DNA from: Conexibacter sp. CPCC 205762
Lineage (GTDB): Bacteria; Actinomycetota; Thermoleophilia; Solirubrobacterales; Solirubrobacteraceae
Assembly: GCF_030646155.1 (NCBI RefSeq)
Contig: NZ_JAUTDN010000023.1
Span: forward strand, 1 to 64,000
DNA: 64,000 bases
Reading direction: 5' to 3'
In this document: piece after piece, positions 26,246 to 34,749 of the stretch
How positions within the stretch are numbered: position 1 is the stretch's first letter
Layout of the letters: every line of letters starts with the position of its first letter
Position numbers and translations under genes: made by a program
The notes under the pieces: model-generated
The model's database searches: none
The model's input: only the letters and a program-made list of their open reading frames with translations
Told to the model about the DNA's origin: nothing

Positions 26246-26319
26246 CGGGGCGTGGCGCAGCCTGGTAGCGCGCTCCGTTCGGGTCGGAGAGGTCCCGAGT
26301 TCAAATCTCGGCGCCCCGA
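26246..26319 (+). tRNA. tRNA-Pro (anticodon CGG)
   Basis: A 74-base cloverleaf is visible. The acceptor stem CGGGGCG/CGCCCCG is perfect, the D loop contains AGCCTGGTAGC, and the anticodon arm CTCCG-TTCGGGT-CGGAG gives anticodon CGG, reading CCG (Pro). The T arm is CGAG/CTCG around GTTCAAAT. Discriminator base is A; CCA is not encoded. A strong terminator follows within seven bases. Confidence 0.95.
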
Positions 26320-26957
26320 TTACAGAAAAGCCCCGCGAGAGCGGGGCTTTTCGCGTTTTCGGGGAGTGCAGGCGCCATATTGGTCCTGCGGAGCTTGCGC
26401 TGGGGCGGCTCAGGAGGTGCCTGCTGGCGGAGGGCTCGATGCCAGATGTCGACCGCCATGTTCAGGTGGGGGTTGAAGACTGGCCCCTCGATCGTCATTC
26501 CGACCTTCGCGGCGACGCGTTGTGACCGCTCGTTGTCCGGATGGATGATCGAGATGAGATCGTCGAACCCCAGTCGAGTCGCGGCATCGTCTCGTGCAGC
26601 GACGGCTGCTTCGGTCGCATAGCCAGCGCCCCATGACTCGCGGGCGAGTCGCCATCCGAGCTCGGGTCGTTGGGCCAGCTCGGGCAGGAACGTCGGATAT
26701 GCGACGCCGACGAAGCCGACGAACCTTCCCGCGAGCGGTCCCACGCGGGGCTCTATGGCCCAGAACCCGAAGCCGTGCTGATCCCAGTGCGCGGTGACCG
26801 TGGCGAAGAACCCGTTCACTGCATCTGGGTCGACGGGGCGGTTCAGATGCCGGACGACCTCGGGGTCGCGGTTGATCGTCGCCATCGGCTTTTCGTCGCC
26901 TGCCTGCCACTCGCGGAGGAGCAGACGCGAGGTGGTGAGAGTCCCGATGCGTTCCAC
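26301..26957 (-). CDS. GNAT acetyltransferase, RimJ/RimL type
   Basis: The product has TTSRLLLREWQAGDEKPMA, NRPVDPDAVNGFF, LGWRLARESWGAGYATEAA (acetyl-CoA P-loop region) and IHPDNERSQRVAAKVGM, the pattern of RimJ/RimL-type GNAT enzymes. The start is uncertain: GTG at 26957 or two codons upstream. The domain ends near VDIWHRAL; a further ~40 residues are encoded by the antisense of the terminator and the 3' part of tRNA-Pro, with the stop at 26301-26303 inside the tRNA. Base composition is visibly less GC-rich than the neighbours. Target unknown. Confidence 0.85.
   Translation of the reverse strand: MERIGTLTTSRLLLREWQAGDEKPMATINRDPEVVRHLNRPVDPDAVNGFFATVTAHWDQHGFGFWAIEPRVGPLAGRFVGFVGVAYPTFLPELAQRPELGWRLARESWGAGYATEAAVAARDDAATRLGFDDLISIIHPDNERSQRVAAKVGMTIEGPVFNPHLNMAVDIWHRALRQQAPPEPPQRKLRRTNMAPALPENAKSPALAGLFCNRGAEI
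26326..26351 (+). terminator. Rho-independent terminator of tRNA-Pro (probably bidirectional)
   Basis: An 11-bp perfect stem AAAAGCCCCGC/GCGGGGCTTTT with a GAGA loop lies seven bases after the tRNA. It has T residues on the + strand side and, by symmetry, T residues on the - strand too, so it can end transcription from both sides. The facing acetyltransferase reading frame runs through it. Confidence 0.9.
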
Positions 26958-27051
26958 GCCCACAAAGGTAATGCGTTGGCGGTGTCGCTTGTGCGTGAAC
27001 GGGCTGCGCGCGGGCGTTGATCGAATGAGGATGTTTGTGCGCGAACAGCGG

Positions 27052-27082
27052 TTGAATACGTCGCAACGGTTCAAGGTAGAAT
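27052..27082 (+). promoter_or_regulatory. Candidate promoter of the secreted triad
   Basis: TTGAAT (27052-27057) and TAGAAT (27077-27082) are 19 bases apart, slightly longer than ideal, in the AT-richest part of the window. The predicted start near 27089 leaves a leader of ~80 bases to the ATG at 27172. The 26958-27171 gap holds nothing else that was recognised. Confidence 0.45.
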
Positions 27083-27171
27083 GAAATACAGAATTGCATT
27101 TGAACGTCACGGTACGTCAGTTTGTGTGTCGACGTGACGGACAATTGATCTCGAGTCTCAGGGGGATTTCA

Positions 27172-27516
27172 ATGTCGGGCGTTGAGAAGCGTTTGCGCGC
27201 TGCTCTGCTTGCGCTGCTGCTGGCGGCAGCGGTTGCCTGCGCGCTGTTCGTCACCGCTCCGAAGGCGTCGGCCGATCGAGCCGACTGCCCTGGGCATGCG
27301 GTCTGCATCTGGTCGGGGCCGACCTTCGGCGGCCAGTTGTCGTGGTTCTCCGAGAACGACATAGGCTGCCACCCGCATCCGGACAACACGCCCATACGGT
27401 CGGCGTTCAATCGCTCGACGTGGGACGTGCGCATCGGTGGCTGGGGCTACCTGCAGGAGAGCAACTTCAAGGACAACCTCCCCAACATCACCGGAGAGGT
27501 CTGCTGGGGGATCTGA
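27172..27516 (+). CDS. Small secreted protein, peptidase-inhibitor-I36/crystallin-like (copy 1)
   Basis: From the ATG at 27172 (AGGGGG eight bases upstream) the product has 114 residues. A signal peptide (~1-34, ending PKASA) is followed by an ~80-residue mature domain with four Cys: CPGHAVCIWSG, a GGQLSWF turn, GCHPHPDNTPI, STWDVRIGG and a C-terminal VCWGI. The AVCIW opening and crystallin-like pattern recall inhibitor family I36 and related secreted beta proteins. It is paralogous to the protein at 29555-29905 and lies 16 bases before the RTX gene. Inhibitor activity is not shown by sequence. Confidence 0.8.
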   Translation: MSGVEKRLRAALLALLLAAAVACALFVTAPKASADRADCPGHAVCIWSGPTFGGQLSWFSENDIGCHPHPDNTPIRSAFNRSTWDVRIGGWGYLQESNFKDNLPNITGEVCWGI

Positions 27517-27532
27517 CAGGGGAGGCGGTCGT

Positions 27533-29506
27533 ATGGCTTCGATTGGGTCGTTGGTCAAGCTGGTGTTCGGTCTTGCGGTGGCGATCGGCGCGGCCGTCGT
27601 GCTGGCGGCGCCGGCCGCGGCGGTCGGCGCCGGCGACACCTGCCCCACGCCGGACCCGAACAAGAACCTGATCAACAGCGACGCCGCCGTGATCTACGGA
27701 ACGGCGAGAAGTGACTTCATCTGCGGCGGACCGAGCGCCAACTTGATCATCGGCGGGGAGCTTGACGACGACATATACGGCGCTGGTGGCAACGACATAA
27801 TCATCGGCGGCCACGGCACCGACCTGATGGACGGCGGCAGCGGCAACGACTGGCTGCGCGGCGGCACCAACCGTGACTGCTACATCGGCGGTGACGGCAA
27901 CGACACGGCGAGCTTCGCCGACATGACGCCGGAGTTCGGCGCCTCCAACGTCGGCATCACCGCCGACCTGTCCGCCGCCGACGGCACCGTCAACGGCGTC
28001 GCGCCCTCCTGCGACGGGCTGCCCGGGCCGGGCCGCGCCGACGGCCAGGGCGCCAACGAGGAGCTGGCCGACGTCGAGAACGTCGTCGGCTCGGCGTTCG
28101 ACGACACGATCACCGGATCGGCGACCGGCGCCAGCCACCTCTCCGGCGGCTGGGGCGACGACGTGCTCAACGGCCGCAGCACGGGCACGCAGGACGACCC
28201 GATCGACGGTGACGAGGGCAACGACAGCTGCCTCAACAACGGCGCCGCCGTCTCCTGCGGCGCGGGCGGGCAGACGCATCGCCCGTCGGAGGCGTTCGCC
28301 GCGGTCGACTCGCACAGTCCCGACGCGGGCGTGATCGCGCTCGGCGCGGAGGGCACGCACACCGACAGCCTCACGCTGACGCGTACCGGCTCGTCGCAGA
28401 TCACGCTGACCTCCGGCGACCTGCTGGGCGGCACCGCGACCTGCCCGGCCGCCTCGGGACCGCCCTCGACGGTGCTGAACTGCAGCATCGCGGCGCCGCG
28501 TTTCATCGTCCTGTGGGGTGGTGACGGCGACGACACGCTGACGCTCGGCAGCAGCTTCCCGGCGGACGAGAGCTTCGATCTCAACGGCGGCCCCGGCAAC
28601 GACCACATGATCGGCTCCGCGACTGGCGAGGTGCTCTACAGCGGCGCCGGCGGCGGCAACGACACGCTCGACGGCAACGGCGGCGACGACGCGCTGATCA
28701 GCGAGGGCGACCCGATCGGCTCGGGCGGCGACACGCTCAACGCCGGCGGCGGCGACGACCAGATCGTCGTCGACAACGCCTGCTCCGGCCACACGCTGTG
28801 GGGCGGCCCGGGCAACGACATCATCGGCTTCGCGCGCCAGACGACGCTCGGCGTCGCCGGCGGCACGCCGCGCGGCGTCAACGCCAGACTCGGCGACGCC
28901 AGCGGCAACGGGCCGGCGTACGCGATCGACGCTGTCGGCGTCGAGGTCGCGGGCTGTCTCGCCTCGTCGATCGTGGCCGGCGGCGAGACGCTCGAGGGCA
29001 CCCAGCAGAACGACATCCTCTCCGGCAACAACGCCGGCAACACGATCTGGGCGCGCGCGGGCGACGACACCGTCTTCGGCAACGGCGGCGACGACCTGCT
29101 CAAGGGCCAGAACGGCGACGACACGATCCACGGCGGCGACGGCGCGGACAACATCGTCGCCGGCCCCGGCGACGACACGCTCACCGGTGACATCGGCGCC
29201 GACACGATCGACGGCGAGGGCAACAACGACACGATCTACGGCGACGCCGGCGACGACATGCTGTTCGGCCTCGACGGCGACGACACGATCAACGGCGACG
29301 ACGGCAACGACACGCTCAACGGCAACGCGGGCAACGACACGCTCACCGGCGACGCCGGCGTCGACTCGCTGTTCGGCGGCGACAACGCCGACAGACTCCA
29401 CGCCGCCGACGGCACCAGAGACAGAGAGATCAACTGCGGCGGTAACAGCGATCCCGGCGCCGAGCGCGACAGCCTCGACCCGCTCGCGGTCGGCTGCAAC
29501 GACTGA
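27533..29506 (+). CDS. Secreted RTX-type calcium-binding repeat protein
   Basis: From the ATG at 27533 (GGGGAGG upstream) the product has 657 residues: a signal sequence (1-~31), a first block of RTX nonapeptides (~60-125, for example GGNDIIIGGHGTD and GGSGNDWLRGG), a middle region with fewer repeats and several Cys, and a dense C-terminal block (~510-625) of GGDGxD-type units. RTX units bind calcium in a parallel beta roll outside the cell. No protease, lipase or adhesin domain was recognised. A Sec-type signal replaces the usual type I export signal. It is flanked by two paralogous small secreted genes. Confidence 0.88.
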   Translation: MASIGSLVKLVFGLAVAIGAAVVLAAPAAAVGAGDTCPTPDPNKNLINSDAAVIYGTARSDFICGGPSANLIIGGELDDDIYGAGGNDIIIGGHGTDLMDGGSGNDWLRGGTNRDCYIGGDGNDTASFADMTPEFGASNVGITADLSAADGTVNGVAPSCDGLPGPGRADGQGANEELADVENVVGSAFDDTITGSATGASHLSGGWGDDVLNGRSTGTQDDPIDGDEGNDSCLNNGAAVSCGAGGQTHRPSEAFAAVDSHSPDAGVIALGAEGTHTDSLTLTRTGSSQITLTSGDLLGGTATCPAASGPPSTVLNCSIAAPRFIVLWGGDGDDTLTLGSSFPADESFDLNGGPGNDHMIGSATGEVLYSGAGGGNDTLDGNGGDDALISEGDPIGSGGDTLNAGGGDDQIVVDNACSGHTLWGGPGNDIIGFARQTTLGVAGGTPRGVNARLGDASGNGPAYAIDAVGVEVAGCLASSIVAGGETLEGTQQNDILSGNNAGNTIWARAGDDTVFGNGGDDLLKGQNGDDTIHGGDGADNIVAGPGDDTLTGDIGADTIDGEGNNDTIYGDAGDDMLFGLDGDDTINGDDGNDTLNGNAGNDTLTGDAGVDSLFGGDNADRLHAADGTRDREINCGGNSDPGAERDSLDPLAVGCND

Positions 29507-29554
29507 ACTCACCACCCACCTTCTTGCCACATCCCCAACAGAAGGGTTGCTGCA

Positions 29555-29905
29555 ATGCGCAACGCACCCGCTGTACGAAAGCTGTTCATGAGCGCGCTGG
29601 CGGCAGCGGCGCTGCTCGCAGGCGCTCTGGCGATGACGGCCCCGACGGCCTCGGCCGCGCTAAGCGACTGCCCGAGAAACGCCGTCTGCATCTGGTCGGG
29701 AACGCTTGGCGGAGGCCAGATGTCGTGGTTCGGCGAGGGCGACACGGGCTGTCACCCGCACCCCAACAACACGCCGATATGGTCCGCGTACAACAGAACG
29801 AGATGGGACGTCCGCCTCGGTGACAAGGGCTTCGTCCACGAGGGCCAGTACGTGCCCGAGACGCCCGGCGGCGTCTACGGCGACATATGTTTCGGCGTCG
29901 GCTAG
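29555..29905 (+). CDS. Small secreted protein, peptidase-inhibitor-I36/crystallin-like (copy 2)
   Basis: The 116-residue product has a signal peptide (~1-34, ending PTASA) and a mature domain closely similar to copy 1: CPRNAVCIWSG, GGGQMSWF, GCHPHPNNTPIWSAYNR, RWDVRLG and the final ICFGVG. The four mature cysteines align. GAAGGG lies about eight bases before the ATG. It follows the RTX gene by 48 bases, so the three genes probably form one transcription unit. Confidence 0.8.
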   Translation: MRNAPAVRKLFMSALAAAALLAGALAMTAPTASAALSDCPRNAVCIWSGTLGGGQMSWFGEGDTGCHPHPNNTPIWSAYNRTRWDVRLGDKGFVHEGQYVPETPGGVYGDICFGVG

Positions 29906-29944
29906 CCGGCCGCTGACGGGCGAGCGCGAGAGCGTCATCGCCCG

Positions 29945-30790
29945 TCACGTGCGCAGCGCGGCGACGGTGCGCGAGGCGGCCAGCAGCGCCACTCCGCCCG
30001 CGACGAGCGCCAGCCCGAGCCATACGAGCGGCGCGCGGCTGCCCCACTGCTCGCCGCCGCTGATGCGGCCGGCGAGCACCGGCACGACGACCTGCAGCAC
30101 GAGCACCGGCGGTCCGATCCGCGTCGCCGGCAGCCGTCGCAGCGCCGACATCTCCGCGAGGAAGCCGGCGGCGGCTGCTGCGGCGGCGGCCAGCGCCCAC
30201 AGCGCGGCGAGCGCGAGCGCGTCGTCGAGCAGCCGCGCCGCCACCAGCGCCGCCGCGATCGCGGCGAAGGCGTCGCCGGCGCCGGCCGCGACCACGAGCG
30301 ACCACGGCGCCACCGCGCGGCGCAGCGCCTGCTGCACCCACGGCGCCGCGACCGCCGCCACCAGCGCCGCCGCGAGCAGCAGCAGCGCGGCGCCGTGCAT
30401 CGGCTGGTCGGATCGCTGCGGTGCGGCGATCGCGATCGCTGCGACGCCCGCGACGATCAGGCCCGTCGCGACGACCTCGCGCCGGCCGACCGCCTCGTGC
30501 AGGTAGAGGCGCCCGAAGGCGAGCAGCAGCAGCAGGCCGAGCGCGAGCACCGGCTGCACGAGCGCCAGCGGCGCCAGCGTCAGCGCCGCGACCTGGAGCG
30601 GGTAGCCGGCGAGCGACAGCGCGGTGCCGGCGAGCCAGCGCCGTCTGCGCGCGAGCTGGCCGGCGAGCGACAGCCTCAGCGCGTGGTGGCGCTCGACGGC
30701 GCGCGCCTCGATCGCCTGCAGCGCGTAGCCGCCCTCGTAGCAGCAGGCCGCGACGCTCGCGAGCGCCATCCCGAGCAGCTCCTGACCCAT
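29945..30790 (-). CDS. DMT-superfamily (EamA-like) membrane transporter
   Basis: The 281-residue product starts at the ATG at 30790 (MGQELLGMALASVAACCYEG) and has nine to ten hydrophobic helices with the internal duplication of DMT transporters. LVQPVLALGLLLLLAFGRL and a second-half GFLAEMSALRRLPATRIGPP are typical. Upstream in-frame sequence belongs to the divergent gene's antisense. Only 19 bases separate it from a divergent deacetylase gene. Substrate unknown; NIPA-like magnesium carriers are one alternative. Confidence 0.8.
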   Translation of the reverse strand: MGQELLGMALASVAACCYEGGYALQAIEARAVERHHALRLSLAGQLARRRRWLAGTALSLAGYPLQVAALTLAPLALVQPVLALGLLLLLAFGRLYLHEAVGRREVVATGLIVAGVAAIAIAAPQRSDQPMHGAALLLLAAALVAAVAAPWVQQALRRAVAPWSLVVAAGAGDAFAAIAAALVAARLLDDALALAALWALAAAAAAAAGFLAEMSALRRLPATRIGPPVLVLQVVVPVLAGRISGGEQWGSRAPLVWLGLALVAGGVALLAASRTVAALRT

Positions 30791-30809
30791 CGCCTGAGAC
30801 GATACGGCG

Positions 30810-31532
30810 ATGACGTCCGCGCGAACAGCCGGAAATGGGATCGGGTGCGCCGCGCTGGCCGCGGCGGCGTGGTCGGCGCCGGCCCTGGCGCCGGTCGTCC
30901 CCGCCGTCGCGCGTGGGCTGCGGCTGCCGCGCCGCGGCGCCGCGGGCGGGGTCGCGCTGACGTTCGACGACGGACCGCACCCGCTCGGCACGCCGGCGGT
31001 GCTGGAGCAGCTCGCGGCCGGCGGCGCGCGCGCGACCTTCTTCGTCGTCGGCGAGCAGGTCGAGCGCCACCCCGAGCTGGCGCGGCGGATCGTCGCGGAG
31101 GGCCATGCGCTCGCGCTGCACGGCCACCGCCACCGCAACCAGCTGCGGCTCGCGCCCGCGGTCGTCGCGCGCGACGCGCTGCGCGGCCGTGACGCGGTCG
31201 AGCGCGCGACCGGCATCCGCTGCGACGTCTACCGCCCCGCCTACGGGATCGTCTCGGCCGGCAGCCTGCCGGCGCTGCGCCGTGCGGGCCTGCGCGTGCT
31301 GCTGTGGTCCCGCTGGGGGCGCGACTGGCGCCGCTCGACCGGCCCCGAGCGGATCGCCGCGCTGACCGCCGCGGCGGCGACCGCCGGTGACGTGCTGCTG
31401 CTGCACGACTCCGACGCGTACTCGGAGCCGGGCAGCTGGCGCGACACCGCCGCCGCGCTGCCGCAGCTGCTCGCGCTGCTGGCGGCGAGCGGGCTGCGCG
31501 CCGACACGACCGTCGGCGCGCAGCGCGCCTGA
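30810..31532 (+). CDS. Polysaccharide deacetylase (carbohydrate esterase 4)
   Basis: CE4 enzymes remove N- or O-acetyl groups from cell-wall glycans. The 240-residue product has a hydrophobic N terminus (~1-35) that anchors or exports it, motif 1 LTFDDGPHP (catalytic and metal Asp), motif 2 HGHRHRN (two metal His), motif 3 YRPAYGI and motif 5 LLLHDSD. It is divergent from a DMT transporter gene with 19 bases between starts. Confidence 0.92.
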   Translation: MTSARTAGNGIGCAALAAAAWSAPALAPVVPAVARGLRLPRRGAAGGVALTFDDGPHPLGTPAVLEQLAAGGARATFFVVGEQVERHPELARRIVAEGHALALHGHRHRNQLRLAPAVVARDALRGRDAVERATGIRCDVYRPAYGIVSAGSLPALRRAGLRVLLWSRWGRDWRRSTGPERIAALTAAAATAGDVLLLHDSDAYSEPGSWRDTAAALPQLLALLAASGLRADTTVGAQRA

Positions 31533-31544
31533 GCCCGGCCGCGC

Positions 31545-32222
31545 TCAGGCGCCGTGCACGAGCCCGCGCGCGATCAGGAACGCGCCGAACGTCGCACTGA
31601 CCCCGATCGCCAGCTCGCGCCCATGGGCCGACAGCCACCCGTTGCCGCGCTCGACCAGCTCGCGTGTCCGCGCCGGCGCGATCAGCAGGCCGGCCAGCGG
31701 CACCTCGGCGAGCAGGAACATGATCAGGTTGAAGACGACGATCAACGCGATCTCGGTCGCGAGCGAGTGGTCCGCGGCGGCGATGTCCTTGAGCGCGATC
31801 AGGTATGCCGCGCCCGGCAGGTTGATCGCCATCGCCGCGAGGAAGACCAGCGGCGTCGAGCCGCGCGCGAGCAGTCGCTGCGACCACGGCTCGCGCCGTC
31901 CCGCGTCAGGCGGCGGCGCGCTGTGGCGGCGGGCGCGGACGCGCTCGTCGGCATGGGCCGCCAACGCCACCGCCGCCATCACCGCCAGCGCGCCGATCGT
32001 CAGGTCGGCGGCGACCGACAGCCCCGATCGGCTCGACGCGAGCGCGCTGCTGCCGCCGAGGCCGGCGACGATCGCGATGCCGAGCGCGACGCTGATCGTC
32101 AGCCCGCCCGCCAGGTACGCGGCCAGCAGGCGGACGGGCCGGTCGAGCGTCAGCAGCAGCACGACCACAGCCAGCAGCGTCGGGTAGAGCGCCGCCTCCA
32201 GCGCGAGCAGGAGCAATGACAT
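31545..32222 (-). CDS. GAP/Sap-family membrane protein
   Basis: The 225-residue product has six hydrophobic helices, with MSLLLLALEAALYPTLLAVV at the start, a polar loop with Arg/His in the middle and AGGLTISVALGIAIV. This matches the GAP (Sap, sulfolipid-1-addressing) family, whose mycobacterial members help move glycolipids. The ATG at 32222 is chosen because the helix begins there. It is divergent from a glycosyltransferase of the glycolipid-synthase type, which supports a lipid-related role. Confidence 0.75.
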   Translation of the reverse strand: MSLLLLALEAALYPTLLAVVVLLLTLDRPVRLLAAYLAGGLTISVALGIAIVAGLGGSSALASSRSGLSVAADLTIGALAVMAAVALAAHADERVRARRHSAPPPDAGRREPWSQRLLARGSTPLVFLAAMAINLPGAAYLIALKDIAAADHSLATEIALIVVFNLIMFLLAEVPLAGLLIAPARTRELVERGNGWLSAHGRELAIGVSATFGAFLIARGLVHGA

Positions 32223-32317
32223 CGTGTCCACCGTTGCACGCGCGCCGCGGCACGGCAAGGCGGCGCACCTGCATCCGGGGCGACGCGCGCTGCGCGCGGG
32301 CGCGATACTGAGGACCG

Positions 32318-33400
32318 ATGAGCGAGCCGCGCGTGCTGATCCTCACGGCGTCGGTCGGCAGCGGGCACGACCTGCCGGCGGAGCGGCTGCGGGCCGCCCT
32401 CGCCGACCGCGGCGCGAGCGCGGAGGTGGTCGACGCGCTGCGCGCGGTCGGCGGCCCGTTCGAGCGGCTCGTCATCGGCGGCTCGCGCTTCCACACGACC
32501 GCGGGCAACGTCGCCTTCGACGTCGAGTACGCGTTCGCCGCGCAGCTGCCGCCGACACGGGCGTTCGCGCAGGCCGCGACCGCGCGGATGGCGGGCCCGG
32601 GCCTGCTGCGGCTGATCGCGCAGCGGCGGCCGCAGGTCGTCGTCTCGACCTACCCGGGCGTCAGCGAGGTGCTCGGCCGGCTGCGCCGGCGCGGACGGAT
32701 CGGGCAGCCGGTCTGCTCGGCGATCACCGACCTCGCGGCGCTGCGCTGGTGGGCGCATCCGGCGATCGACCTGCACCTCTGCATCCACCCCGAGTCGCGC
32801 GGCGAGATCGCGCGGATCGCGCCGCGCTCGCGGATCGTCGCGGTGCGCGGCTTCTCGGCGCCGGCCTTCTCCGACCCGCCCGACCGCGCGACGGCGCGGG
32901 CGGCGCTGGCGCTGCCGGCCGACGGCCCGGTCGTCGTCGTCTCCGGCGGCGGCTGGGGCGTCGGGGACCTCGGCGGCGCGGTCGCCGAGGCGCGCGCGGC
33001 GGGGGCGTTCGCGATCGTCGTCTGCGGTCACGCGGAGGCGGTCCGCGCCGCGCTCACAGACCGCTTCGCCGCCGATCCCGGCGTGCGCGTGCTGGGCTTC
33101 AGCGAGCGGCTGCCGGAGCTGTTCGCCGCCGCCGACGCGCTCGTCCACACGACCGCCGGGCTGACGATCCTGGAGGCGATCATGTGCGGCTGCGCGCCGA
33201 TCTCCTACGGCTGGGGCCGCGCGCACCTGCGTGCCAACGACCGCGCCTACCGCCGCCACGGCCTCGCCCGCGTCGCGCGCGACCGGTCCGCGCTGCGGGC
33301 CCAGCTGCGCGCCGCGCTGGCGGCGCCGCCGCCCGCCCGCGACGCGCTCGCCGCGCTGCCGCAGGCCGCTGACGAGCTGCTCGCGCTCGCCGGTCGCTAG
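32318..33400 (+). CDS. Glycosyltransferase, MGDG-synthase/GT28-like
   Basis: The 360-residue product has the N-terminal MGDG_synth pattern (VLILTASVGSGHDLPAERL; later VVSTYPGVSEVLGRL) and a GT28-type C-terminal donor half (VVVVSGGGWGVGDLGGA ... HTTAGLTILEAIMCGCAPI). Such enzymes add a sugar from a UDP donor to diacylglycerol. Glycolipid synthesis is the best guess; donor and lipid are inference. It is divergent from a Sap-like gene, and its stop shares CTAG with the convergent epimerase stop. Confidence 0.85.
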   Translation: MSEPRVLILTASVGSGHDLPAERLRAALADRGASAEVVDALRAVGGPFERLVIGGSRFHTTAGNVAFDVEYAFAAQLPPTRAFAQAATARMAGPGLLRLIAQRRPQVVVSTYPGVSEVLGRLRRRGRIGQPVCSAITDLAALRWWAHPAIDLHLCIHPESRGEIARIAPRSRIVAVRGFSAPAFSDPPDRATARAALALPADGPVVVVSGGGWGVGDLGGAVAEARAAGAFAIVVCGHAEAVRAALTDRFAADPGVRVLGFSERLPELFAAADALVHTTAGLTILEAIMCGCAPISYGWGRAHLRANDRAYRRHGLARVARDRSALRAQLRAALAAPPPARDALAALPQAADELLALAGR

Positions 33401-34749
33401 TCGCCCGGCGCGGCCGCCGGCGCCGCCGCCCGGCGGTGCCTGACGCCCTGCACGAGCGCGGTCAACGCGACCGCGAGCGCCGCGCCGGAGAGGCCGACGA
33501 GGACGGTCAGCGCGTCACCGCGGCTGATGCCGAAGCGGTGCCGCGTCCACGGCAGCGCCAGCGACAGCAGGTAGGTGGCGGCGACGATCCAGAGCCCGTG
33601 CAGCAGCACGCCGCGCAGGCGCCGGCCGGTCTCCAGCGTGAGCGCGCCGGCGAGCGTCAGCACGGCGGCGATCGTCAGCACGCTGGCCCCCGGCTCGAGG
33701 TCGACGTCGACCGTCCCGACGACCAGCAGGTAGGCCACCAGCGTGCCGAGCAGCGCCGTCATCAGCAGCAGCGGCACCGCCAGCCTGACCGTCGCCGACA
33801 GCAGCCGCGCACCCAGTCGCGCCGGCGCGAGGGCGGGCTCCTCCTGCTGCTGCTCCAGCCGCCAGGCGACGTAGCGCCGCACACCCTCCTCGAAGCTCGT
33901 CTGCGGCCGCCAGCCGAGCTCGTCCGCGGCCCGTTCGCCGGAGACCGCGACGCCGCCGAAGTCCGCGGCGCGCGCCGGCACGTAGGTGATCTCGCCGTCC
34001 CCGACGACCTCGCAGACGGTCTCGGCGACGGCGCGGATCGAGACGTCGCGGTCGCCGACGAGGTTGTAGACGCGGCAGCCGTCGCCGGGCCGTTCGAGCG
34101 CGCGCACGACGCCGTCGGCGAGGTCCTCGACGTAGACGAAGCGGCGCGACTGGGCGCCGTCCCCGGCGATCGTCAGCGGCTCGCCGCCGAGCGCCCGCTC
34201 GACCATCGACGGCACCACCGCGGCGGCGCGCGCACGTGGGCCGTAGGGGATCCCGAAGCGGAGGATCGTCGTGCGCAGGCCGTACAGCTCAGCGTAGGAG
34301 CGGCAGTACATCTCGCCGGCGAGCTTCGTCGCCGTGTAGAGGTGGCCGGGCAGCCCGAGCTGCTCGCGCTCGTCGACCTGCTCGGCAGCGCAGTCGGAGT
34401 AGACCCAGATCGTCGAGGCGTAGACGACGTGGGCGACGCCGGCGGCGCGCGCCGCCTCCAGCACGCACAAGGTCCCGCTGGCGTTGAGCCGCTCGGCGGC
34501 GGCCGGCTCGCGCACGACCGCTCCGACGTCGGCGGAGGCCGCCAGGTGGACGACCGCGTCGCAGCCCTCCATCGCGGCCCGCAGCTGCGCCGGGTCGAGC
34601 AGGTCGCCGAGCACCGTCTCGATCTCTCCGGGCGGGTGGAACGGCGACGCACGGCGGTCGAAGCAGCACGGCGTCAAGCCGGCCGCGGCGGCGCTGTCGA
34701 GCACGTGCGAGCCGATGAATCCGGCACCGCCGGTCACGAGCACTCTCAT
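33397..34749 (-). CDS. NAD-dependent epimerase/dehydratase fused to a C-terminal membrane domain
   Basis: Residues 1-~315 are an extended SDR: MRVLVTGGAGFIGSHVL (dinucleotide loop), VVHLAASADV, active-site YTATKLAGE (YxxxK) and GVRRYVAWRLEQ near the end. The remaining ~115 residues form four hydrophobic helices (LLLMTALLGTLVAYLL; LTIAAVLTLAGAL; LHGLWIVAATYLLSLAL; LVGLSGAALAVALTAL), unusual for this soluble family. The 450-residue product starts four bases inside the DegT aminotransferase gene (ATGA overlap). Likely role: a nucleotide sugar made at the membrane. Confidence 0.88.
   Translation of the reverse strand: MRVLVTGGAGFIGSHVLDSAAAAGLTPCCFDRRASPFHPPGEIETVLGDLLDPAQLRAAMEGCDAVVHLAASADVGAVVREPAAAERLNASGTLCVLEAARAAGVAHVVYASTIWVYSDCAAEQVDEREQLGLPGHLYTATKLAGEMYCRSYAELYGLRTTILRFGIPYGPRARAAAVVPSMVERALGGEPLTIAGDGAQSRRFVYVEDLADGVVRALERPGDGCRVYNLVGDRDVSIRAVAETVCEVVGDGEITYVPARAADFGGVAVSGERAADELGWRPQTSFEEGVRRYVAWRLEQQQEEPALAPARLGARLLSATVRLAVPLLLMTALLGTLVAYLLVVGTVDVDLEPGASVLTIAAVLTLAGALTLETGRRLRGVLLHGLWIVAATYLLSLALPWTRHRFGISRGDALTVLVGLSGAALAVALTALVQGVRHRRAAAPAAAPGD

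Noticed and set aside
26300-29950. Possible integrative element with attachment sites at tRNA-Pro
   Set aside because: I looked for a second copy of the tRNA 3' end (TTCAAATCTCGGCGCCCC) within the window and saw none; no integrase gene is present.
30791-31216. Extended start for the DMT transporter gene
   Set aside because: The upstream residues are Arg/Ser/Pro-rich antisense of the deacetylase gene; the hydrophobic protein begins at the ATG at 30790.
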